From assembly GCA_018710845.1 (NCBI GenBank), contig DVJB01000041.1, positions 34,194 through 98,193 of the forward strand: a stretch of 64,000 nt of DNA, in the 5' to 3' direction. Positions 10,022 to 17,646 of the stretch are shown here, in pieces. The DNA comes from Candidatus Onthomonas avicola. GTDB lineage: Bacteria > Bacillota > Clostridia > Oscillospirales > Oscillospiraceae. The notes under the pieces were generated by a model that saw nothing but the letters and a program-made list of their open reading frames with translations, was not told the DNA's origin and did no database searches. The translations under genes and the position numbers were made by a program. Each line of letters starts with the position of its first letter. Position 1 is the stretch's first letter.

Positions 10022-11254
10022 ATGATGGAACATGTGCGCTGCGCCAAGTGCATCTCCTGCGGCCGCGAGTGGGAGGCAAAGCCGGACATCACCACCTGCC
10101 CAGACTGCGGCGGCCTGCTGGACATTCAGTATGACTATGACACCATCGCCCGCGCGGTGAACCGTGAGACAATGGCCCGCCGCCCGGAGCGGTCAATGTG
10201 GCGCTATCTGGAGTATCTGCCGGTGCGCGGCATGGGTAGCCGGCCCCGCCTGCGGGTGGGCTGGTCCCCCTTCTATGAGGCAGAGCGCCTGGCAAAGGTC
10301 CTGGGCCTGCGCAAGCTCTACATCAAGGACGACGGCATCAACCCCACCGCCAGCCTGAAGGATCGCGCCTCCGCCATGGCGGTGGTCAAGGCGGAGGAGG
10401 CGGGGGCGGAGATCATCGCCTGCTCCTCCACCGGCAACGCGGCCTCCTCCCTGGCGGGCAACGCGGCGGCGGCGGGCTTTCCGACCTATATCTTCGTCCC
10501 CTCCCGCGCGCCGAAGGGGAAGGTATCCCAGTTGATGATCTTCGGCGCACACGTCATCAGCGTCCAGGGCAGCTATGAGGAGACCTTCCGCCTCTCCCAG
10601 GAGGCGATCGAGCGCTACGGCTGGTATAACCGCAACGCGGCGATCAACCCCTACCTGATGGAGGGCAAGAAGACGGTCGCCCTGGAGATCGCCGAGCAGC
10701 TCGACTGGCAGATGACGGACTACGTCGCCCTCTCCGTCGGGGACGGCTGCACCATTGCCGGGGTGTGGAAGGGGTTCTGCGATCTCTATGCCACCGGGAT
10801 GATCGACCGCCTGCCCCGCCTGATCAGCGTGCAGGCGGAGGGCTGCTGCCCGCTCAACCGCGCGATCGCCACCGGCGAGCCGTGGCAGCCGATGGAGGAG
10901 AACACCCTCGCCGACTCCATCGCCGTCGGCGTCCCGCGCAACGCGGACAAGGCCCTGCGCGCCATCCGCGATTCCCATGGCGTGGTGGTCAACGTCTCAG
11001 ACGAGGAGATTCTGGCCGCCGCGCGTCTGCTCGGCCGCACCGCCGGCGTGTTCGGCGAGCCGGCCGGCGTGGCGGGGACGGCGGGCGTGAAAAAGGCCCT
11101 GGAGCTCGGCCTCATTCCGCCGGATGCCTCGGTGGTGAGCATCGTCACCGGCAACGGCCTGAAGGACACGCCCAACGCCATCCGCGCCGCCGGCGAGCCG
11201 GTGACCATTCGTCCCGACCTCGACGAGCTGCTCGCCGTGATGGAGCGGCTGTGA
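10022..11254 (+). CDS. Threonine synthase-like PLP enzyme with N-terminal zinc ribbon
   Basis: Start at MMEHVRCAKCISCGREWEAKPDITTCPDCGG; PTASLKDRASAMAV, CSSTGNAASSLAGNAAAAGFP, SVGDGCTIAGVWKGF. Confidence 0.88.
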   Translation: MMEHVRCAKCISCGREWEAKPDITTCPDCGGLLDIQYDYDTIARAVNRETMARRPERSMWRYLEYLPVRGMGSRPRLRVGWSPFYEAERLAKVLGLRKLYIKDDGINPTASLKDRASAMAVVKAEEAGAEIIACSSTGNAASSLAGNAAAAGFPTYIFVPSRAPKGKVSQLMIFGAHVISVQGSYEETFRLSQEAIERYGWYNRNAAINPYLMEGKKTVALEIAEQLDWQMTDYVALSVGDGCTIAGVWKGFCDLYATGMIDRLPRLISVQAEGCCPLNRAIATGEPWQPMEENTLADSIAVGVPRNADKALRAIRDSHGVVVNVSDEEILAAARLLGRTAGVFGEPAGVAGTAGVKKALELGLIPPDASVVSIVTGNGLKDTPNAIRAAGEPVTIRPDLDELLAVMERL

Positions 11255-11279
11255 CAGTACCCGATTCATACCAACAATC

Positions 11280-11314
11280 AGCCCGGAGCGCTGCGATAGC
11301 GCTCCGGGCTTTTG
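11280..11314 (+). terminator. Intrinsic terminator after the threonine synthase-like gene
   Basis: AGCCCGGAGCGCT-GCGAT-AGCGCTCCGGGCTTTT. Confidence 0.85.
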
Positions 11315-11360
11315 TATCTCCGACAGATATGGCGGATGGGGCACGTCCGTCCGGTCCCCG

Positions 11361-12605
11361 TCAGGGCAGACGCCTGCTTCGGGAGTCTTGCCGTTGTTCC
11401 GGCGCGCAGGGCAGGCGAAGCTCACAGAGGAAACACCCCTCTCCGCCGGAGAAACGGGCCGTGCCGCCGTGGGAACGGGCAATCTGGGCTACCAGCTTCA
11501 GGCCGGTACCGTGCGGCGGGCCGCCGTCCGCCGGCGGGCGCTCGGGAGACGGGATGCGCGCCGGCGCTCCCGTCCCGCGGCTCTCCACCCAGAGCGTACA
11601 CCAGCTGCCACGCCAGCGCGCGCCCAGCGTGATGGCGCAGCCGTCTGGGTTGTGCCGTACGCAGTTGTTGAGCAGATTGTCCAGCGCGCGGCTGAGCAGG
11701 GACACGTCCCCCTTCAGCGGCGGGCCAGGCGGGTCGGGCAGGTCGATGTCCAGACGATAGCGCTCCTCCAGCCCGCGGTTATAGAGGTCCGCCGCCGCCT
11801 GGCGCAGCAGCGCGCCGGGCATCACCTCCGTCCGGCGCAGCGGCTGCATCTCATAGTCCAAGCGCATGGTCAGATTCAGATCGTTGACCAGCGTGCGGAT
11901 GGCCTCGCTCTGGCTGCGGATGATGCCCGCCTGCCGCCGCCGGGCGAGCGGGAGAGCGTCATCCTCTTCCAACTGCACGGCATAGCCCATGACGATGCTC
12001 AGCGGCGTCCGGATATCGTGGGAGATGCCGTTGATCCAGTCCGAGCGGGCCGCGTCCCGCTGGCGCTGCTCGGCGCGGAACCAGCGGCGCAGCAGCAGGG
12101 CGGAGAAGGCGAGCACACAGCCCAAAATCAGCAGCAGGCTGCCGCCGATCCACAGCGGCAGCTGGCGCACGATGCGCAGCGGCAGATAGAAATTCAGCCG
12201 CCAGAGGCTCTCCTTTGCGCTGCCCACCACCAACAGCCCGTCCTCCCGGATACGGGTAAAGACGGGGTAATCCGCCAGATACCAGCGGCTGAAGGCGGCC
12301 ACATCGCTCAGGCCGTACTGCTCCGGTACGTCCAGCGGCTTTTCAAATTGCCAGAGCACCTGGCCGTCCTCTCCGATCAGGATGGTCCAGAGGTCATGTG
12401 CCGAGAGATACGCGCCCTCCGTAAAGGTATAGCCTCCCTCTGTGGCGGTCAGGCCCCGGGAGAGCTGGTCGAGCGGCACGCCCCAGGCGTCCACTTGCCT
12501 GCCCGTGGCAAAGACGATGCCCAGCAGCGCCCCCAGGCTCAGCACGAGCACCAGCCCCACCGCCCCGGTCAGCACGGCGGCGGCGCGCAGGACGGAGCGC
12601 CTCAC
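11361..12605 (-). CDS. Sensor histidine kinase
   Basis: Two TM segments; H-box DWINGISHDIRTPLSIVMGYAVQLEE; N-box LDNLLNNCVRHNPDG; weakly conserved G-boxes. Confidence 0.9.
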   Translation of the reverse strand: MRRSVLRAAAVLTGAVGLVLVLSLGALLGIVFATGRQVDAWGVPLDQLSRGLTATEGGYTFTEGAYLSAHDLWTILIGEDGQVLWQFEKPLDVPEQYGLSDVAAFSRWYLADYPVFTRIREDGLLVVGSAKESLWRLNFYLPLRIVRQLPLWIGGSLLLILGCVLAFSALLLRRWFRAEQRQRDAARSDWINGISHDIRTPLSIVMGYAVQLEEDDALPLARRRQAGIIRSQSEAIRTLVNDLNLTMRLDYEMQPLRRTEVMPGALLRQAAADLYNRGLEERYRLDIDLPDPPGPPLKGDVSLLSRALDNLLNNCVRHNPDGCAITLGARWRGSWCTLWVESRGTGAPARIPSPERPPADGGPPHGTGLKLVAQIARSHGGTARFSGGEGCFLCELRLPCAPEQRQDSRSRRLP

Positions 12606-13297
12606 CGCCGCTCCTCCCGCACCAGCCGGTAGCCGAGGCCGCGCACGGTGAGCAGCCAGCGCGGATGAGAGGGGTCCTCCTCAATCTTCTCGCGCAGGCG
12701 GCGGACATGGACCATCAGGGTGTTCTCATAGCCCACCAGCACCCCGTCCCAGAGCGCGGCGCAGAGGGCGTCCACCGTGACGATGTTGCCCCGGTTGGCC
12801 CAGAGCTTTTTGAGCAGGGCATACTCCTTTGCCGTGAGGGTGACCTCCCCGTCCGGGCGGACCACGGTGCCGCTGCCCCAGTGGATCTCGACCGGGCCGA
12901 GGCGGGCCACCTCGCCCGACCGATCCGCGCCGTACACCCGGCGAAGCACCGCCGCCAGGCGCAGCAGCAGCTCCTGGGGGAGAAAGGGCTTGGTGATATA
13001 GTCATCCGCCCCCAGGCCCAGGCCGCGCAGCCGCGCCTCGTCCTCGTCGCGGGCGGAGAGGAAGAGGACGGGCACATCCACCTCCCGCCGCAGCTCCCGC
13101 AGCAGGGCAAAGCCGTCCCCATCCGGGAGCATCACGTCGAGCAGAATCCCGTCCGGCGGGGTGAGCGCGCAGCGCTGCAGCGCCTCGGAACAGCTGTGCG
13201 CCGTCTGGACCTGATATCCCTCCCGTTCCAGGATGCCGCGCACCATGTCGCACAGCGTCGGCTCATCGTCCACTACCAGTATGGTATAGGGTCTCAT
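12602..13297 (-). CDS. OmpR/PhoB-family response regulator
   Basis: MRPYTILVVDDEPTLCDMVRGIL...GILLDVMLPDGDG...LTAKEYALLKKLWANRG...VHVRRLREKIEEDPSHPRWLLTVRGLGYRLV; start inferred at 13297, inside the longer ORF. Confidence 0.94.
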   Translation of the reverse strand: MRPYTILVVDDEPTLCDMVRGILEREGYQVQTAHSCSEALQRCALTPPDGILLDVMLPDGDGFALLRELRREVDVPVLFLSARDEDEARLRGLGLGADDYITKPFLPQELLLRLAAVLRRVYGADRSGEVARLGPVEIHWGSGTVVRPDGEVTLTAKEYALLKKLWANRGNIVTVDALCAALWDGVLVGYENTLMVHVRRLREKIEEDPSHPRWLLTVRGLGYRLVREERR

Positions 13298-13457
13298 ACG
13301 TCCACCTCTCTTTGCTTTCAGCCTCTCTATTATAGCATCCACCGCGGATGTTTGCAGCAGCAGGCGCCGAGACGTAAGGTAATCTTCAGGCGCTCCCCGT
13401 GCGCGGGCCCGCTGCCTTGACCGGAAAGGCGTGAGGCTCCCTTGGACAGTTTGTCTC

Positions 13458-13486
13458 TTGACGGCGTGCGGGCGGCTGGCTATAAT
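13458..13486 (+). promoter_or_regulatory. Promoter of the MarR/ABC-exporter operon
   Basis: TTGACG-17 bp-TATAAT. Confidence 0.75.
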
Positions 13487-13500
13487 GAGAGCCGTCGATT

Positions 13501-13514
13501 GTTGACATATCAAC
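13501..13514 (+). promoter_or_regulatory. Putative MarR operator
   Basis: GTTGA-CATA-TCAAC palindrome just downstream of the -10 and upstream of marR. Confidence 0.5.
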
Positions 13515-13541
13515 TTTTTGCGTTGAGAGGAGGCGCTGGGC

Positions 13542-13994
13542 ATGAGCTATCCCCTGCACACCCTGCTGCACCGCACGGCCCACAGCCAGCAGAATTATCT
13601 CCGGCCCTATCTGCGCCGGCTGGGGCTCTCCCCCGGGCAGCCGAAGGTGCTGCGCAGCCTGGAGCTGTTGGGCGTGTGCTCCCAGCGGGAGCTGGCCGAG
13701 CTGTGCGGGGTGGACCCCGCCGCCATCAGCCGGACGCTGGAGCGCATGGAGCGCGCGGGACTGCTCACGCGCGAGGCCTCCGCGTCCGACCGGCGCACCG
13801 GCCAGGTCCGCCTGACGGAGCAGGGGCACCGGGCCTTCCGGGCCTGGGAGGCGGAGTGCGCGGCGCTGGAGGAGCGGATGTTTTCCGGCTTCTCCCCGGC
13901 CGAGCGCGCGCAGCTGGCCGGATATCTCACCCGGGCCTGGCACAACATGGGGGGCCGGCTGCCGGAGGACCTTGCGGGGAGGGAAAAACGATGA
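13542..13994 (+). CDS. MarR-family transcriptional regulator
   Basis: Winged-helix MarR: CSQRELAELCGVDPAAISRTLERMERAGLLTREASASDRRTGQVRLTEQG. Confidence 0.93.
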   Translation: MSYPLHTLLHRTAHSQQNYLRPYLRRLGLSPGQPKVLRSLELLGVCSQRELAELCGVDPAAISRTLERMERAGLLTREASASDRRTGQVRLTEQGHRAFRAWEAECAALEERMFSGFSPAERAQLAGYLTRAWHNMGGRLPEDLAGREKR

Positions 13995-15727
13995 GCGATT
14001 TGGCCTATCTCTGGCCCTATCTGAGGCGGCACCGGAGAGATCTGGCGCTGGCGGTCGGCCTGATTTTGGTGGAGACCGTCTTTGAGATGGTGATTCCGCT
14101 GCTGATGACCGGCATTGTGGACTACGGCGTGCCCAACCGGGACCTGGGCTATCTGCTGCGCCAGGGCGGGTGGATGGTCCTGTGCGCGCTGCTCGCGCTG
14201 GTCACCGGCCTGCTCTACGCCCGTTACGCCGCGCGCACGGCCTATGGCTTTGGCGCGGACCTGCGCCGGGCACAGTTTGAGCAGATGCAGTCGTACGACT
14301 TCGCCAACCTCGACCGCTTCTCCTCTGCGTCCCTGGTCACGCGGATGACGACGGATGTGACCGTGATGCAGAACGCCATCAGCGGAGGGTTGCGCCCTCT
14401 CGTGCGCAGCCCGGTCATGCTCGGCCTGGGCATCGCCCTCTCCTTTTTCCTCAACCCACGTCTGGCGGTGGTCTTTCTCGTCAGCGCGCCCGTGCTCGGC
14501 GTGATCCTCGCGCTCATCGTCCGCAAGGTCGGGCCGCTCTACGGCCGGCAGCAGCGGGCGGTGGACGCGCTCAACAGCCGGGTGCGCGAGTGCCTGACGG
14601 CGATCCGGGCGGTCAAGGCCTTTGTGCGCGGAGAATATGAGCAGGAGCAGTTCGACGCGGTGAACCGCGAGCTCACCGATGTGAGTCGGGAGACCTTCCG
14701 CCACGCGGTGCTCAACCTGCCGGCCTTTCAGCTGGTGATGTACGCCGTCGTGGTGGCCATCCTCTGGCAGGGCGGACGGATGATTCTGATCGGCGGTATG
14801 ACAGTGGGCGACCTGACCGCCTTTCTCAGCTATGTCTTGCAAGTGATGAACTCCCTCATGCTGATCTCCAACGTCTTTCTAATGCTCACCCGGTCGCTGG
14901 CCAGTGCCCGGCGCATCCGCGAGGTCCTGGAGGAGCGGCCGGAGCTGGCCGACCCGGCCGAGCCGGTGGAGGAGGTCCCGGACGGGCGAGTGGAGCTGCG
15001 CGACGTCTCTTTCCGCTACCATCAGGACGCGGAGCACGACGCGCTCTCCCACGTGACCCTCACCATCCCGGCCGGGCAGACGGTGGGCATCATCGGCGGC
15101 ACCGGCTCGGCCAAGACGACGCTGGTCCAGCTCATCCCGCGCCTGTACGAGGCGACGGAGGGCACCGTGCTCGTCGGGGGACATCCCGTCCAGGACTACC
15201 CGCTCTCCGTCCTGCGCGACGCAGTGGGGATTGTGCTGCAAAAAAACGTCCTCTTTGCCGGCACGGTGCGGGAAAACCTCCGCTGGGGCGACCCGGAGGC
15301 GGACGACGCGGCGCTCTGGGCGGCCTGCCGCCAGGCGGGGGCGGAGGAGTTTCTGCGCCGGATGCCGGACGGGCTGGACACCCGCCTGGAGCAGGGCGGC
15401 GTGAACCTCTCCGGAGGGCAGCGGCAGCGGCTGTGTATCGCGCGCACCCTGCTCAAGCGGCCGCGCGTGCTCATTTTTGACGACTCCACCAGCGCGGTGG
15501 ACACTGCCACTGCCGCGCGCATCCGCCGTGCCCTCGCCGGGCTGCAGGGCGTGACCAAGATCATCATCGCCCAACGGATCATCTCGGTGATGGAGGCCGA
15601 CCAGATCGTCATTCTGGACGACGGGAAGGTGCACGCGGTGGGGAACCACGCGTCCCTGCTCGCGTCCGACCCGATCTATCAGGAGATCTATCACTCCCAG
15701 CAGAGAGGAGGCATCCAAGATGGCTAA
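13991..15727 (+). CDS. ABC exporter, fused TM-ATPase half-transporter A
   Basis: Walker A GGTGSAKTTL (degenerate GSAK), signature NLSGGQRQRL, FDDSTSAVD; overlaps marR stop by 4 bp. Confidence 0.92.
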   Translation: MSDLAYLWPYLRRHRRDLALAVGLILVETVFEMVIPLLMTGIVDYGVPNRDLGYLLRQGGWMVLCALLALVTGLLYARYAARTAYGFGADLRRAQFEQMQSYDFANLDRFSSASLVTRMTTDVTVMQNAISGGLRPLVRSPVMLGLGIALSFFLNPRLAVVFLVSAPVLGVILALIVRKVGPLYGRQQRAVDALNSRVRECLTAIRAVKAFVRGEYEQEQFDAVNRELTDVSRETFRHAVLNLPAFQLVMYAVVVAILWQGGRMILIGGMTVGDLTAFLSYVLQVMNSLMLISNVFLMLTRSLASARRIREVLEERPELADPAEPVEEVPDGRVELRDVSFRYHQDAEHDALSHVTLTIPAGQTVGIIGGTGSAKTTLVQLIPRLYEATEGTVLVGGHPVQDYPLSVLRDAVGIVLQKNVLFAGTVRENLRWGDPEADDAALWAACRQAGAEEFLRRMPDGLDTRLEQGGVNLSGGQRQRLCIARTLLKRPRVLIFDDSTSAVDTATAARIRRALAGLQGVTKIIIAQRIISVMEADQIVILDDGKVHAVGNHASLLASDPIYQEIYHSQQRGGIQDG

Positions 15728-17576
15728 ACCGGTGAACGCCAAACGGCCGGAACACCTCGGCCGGACAGTGCGCAATCTGCTCTCCTACCTCGGACGGCAC
15801 AAATTCCTCCTCGCGCTGGTGGGCGTGCTGGCCGCAGTGAGCGCGCTGGCCAATCTGCTCGGCACCTATATGATCCGCCCCATCGTCAATCAGGTGACGG
15901 AGGGCGGCTCTCTGAGCGCGCTGGCGCGCGGCGTGGCGGTGACCGCCGCGATCTACGCCGCGGGCGCGCTGGCCACACTGGGCTATACCCAGGTGATGGT
16001 CCGCGCGGCGCAGAAGGTGCTCAGCGATATCCGGCGCGACCTCTATGCGCATCTGCAGACCCTGCCGCTCTCCTTCTTTGACGGCGAGCGGCGCGGCGAT
16101 CTGATGAGCCTGTTTACCAACGACGTGGATACCATCTCGGACGCGCTCAACAACAGTTTTTCCGCCCTCATCCAGAACTTTATCCAGCTTGTGGGAACAT
16201 TGATCCTGCTCTTTGTGCTCAACTGGCAGCTCTCACTCGTGGTGACGGCGGGGTATCTGGCCATGTTCCTCTACATCCGCTACAGCGGCAAGCGCAGCAA
16301 GTATTACTTCCAGCGCCAGCAGGAGCATCTGGGGGAGCTGGACGCCTATATCGAGGAGATGGCCGCCGGGCAGAAGGTGGTCAAAGTCTTTAACCATCAG
16401 CAGGCCAGCCTGGAGGGCTTTCTCACGCGCAACGACGCGCTGCGCGAGGCGGGGACGCGGGCGCAGGCCTATGCCTCCACCATGATTCCCGCCGTGGTCA
16501 GCATCTCCTACGTCAATTACGCCGTCATCGCCGTGCTCGGCGCGCTTCTGGTCATCTGGGGGCAGTCGGATGTGGGGAGCCTGGCGAGCTATCTCGTCTT
16601 TGTGCGCCAGTCGGCCATGCCGATCAACCAGTTTACGCAGCAGGGCAACTTCCTGCTCGCGGCGCTGGCGGGCGCGGAGCGCATCTTCGACGTGATGGCC
16701 CGTCCGCCGGAGCAGGACGCCGGCACCGTCACCCTGGTCAACGTCCGTCCGGGGCGGGACGGCGCGCTCGTCCCCTGCCGGGAGAAGACCGGCCAGTGGG
16801 CCTGGCGGGACACCGCCGACCCGTCTGCCCCTCTCGTCCCGCTGCGGGGGGATGTGCGCTTTCACAACGTCACCTTTGGCTACCGTCCGGGGCAGACGGT
16901 GCTCCACGACGTCTCCTTCTACGCAAAGCCCGGGCAGAAGATCGCCTTTGTCGGCTCCACCGGGGCGGGGAAGACCACCATCACCAACCTCATCAACCGC
17001 TTTTACGACATCTCAGGCGGCGAGATCACCTACGACGGGATCGACATCGGCCGCATTCGCAAGGAGGACCTGCGCCGCAGCCTGGGAATGGTGCTCCAAG
17101 ACGCGCACCTGTTCACCGGCACGGTGGCGGAGAATATCCGCTTTGGCAAGTTGGACGCCACACGGGAGGAGATCGAGCGGGCCGCGGAGATCGCCAACGC
17201 AGACTCCTTTATCCGCCGCCTGCCGCAGGGCTATGACACCATGGTGACCGGAGATGGGGCCAACCTCTCCCAGGGGCAGCGGCAGCTGCTCACCATCGCC
17301 CGGGCGGCGGTGGCCGACCCACCGGTGCTTATCCTGGACGAGGCGACCAGCTCGGTGGACACCCGCACCGAGGCGCTGATTGAGAAAGGGATGGACCGGC
17401 TGATGGAGGGGCGGACCGTCTTCGTCATCGCGCACCGGCTCTCCACCGTGCGAAATGCCAACGCGATTCTCGTGCTCGAGCACGGCCGCGTCGTCGAGCG
17501 CGGCGACCACGACGACCTGCTGGCACAGAGGGGTGTGTATTACCAGCTCTATCACGGAATGAGTGAGCTGTCATAA
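15720..17576 (+). CDS. ABC exporter, fused TM-ATPase half-transporter B
   Basis: Walker A GSTGAGKTTITNLI, signature NLSQGQRQLL, LILDEATSSVD; overlaps the preceding gene. Confidence 0.95.
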   Translation: MAKPVNAKRPEHLGRTVRNLLSYLGRHKFLLALVGVLAAVSALANLLGTYMIRPIVNQVTEGGSLSALARGVAVTAAIYAAGALATLGYTQVMVRAAQKVLSDIRRDLYAHLQTLPLSFFDGERRGDLMSLFTNDVDTISDALNNSFSALIQNFIQLVGTLILLFVLNWQLSLVVTAGYLAMFLYIRYSGKRSKYYFQRQQEHLGELDAYIEEMAAGQKVVKVFNHQQASLEGFLTRNDALREAGTRAQAYASTMIPAVVSISYVNYAVIAVLGALLVIWGQSDVGSLASYLVFVRQSAMPINQFTQQGNFLLAALAGAERIFDVMARPPEQDAGTVTLVNVRPGRDGALVPCREKTGQWAWRDTADPSAPLVPLRGDVRFHNVTFGYRPGQTVLHDVSFYAKPGQKIAFVGSTGAGKTTITNLINRFYDISGGEITYDGIDIGRIRKEDLRRSLGMVLQDAHLFTGTVAENIRFGKLDATREEIERAAEIANADSFIRRLPQGYDTMVTGDGANLSQGQRQLLTIARAAVADPPVLILDEATSSVDTRTEALIEKGMDRLMEGRTVFVIAHRLSTVRNANAILVLEHGRVVERGDHDDLLAQRGVYYQLYHGMSELS

Positions 17577-17581
17577 TGGAT

Positions 17582-17616
17582 GCGGCCCTGCACGTGATTT
17601 CACGCGCAGGGCCGCT
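17582..17616. terminator. Hairpin between convergent ABC exporter and secreted-protein genes
   Basis: GCGGCCCTGC...GCAGGGCCGC. Confidence 0.6.
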
Positions 17617-17646
17617 GTCTGTTTACTTTGCCGATGGAACGGTCTT

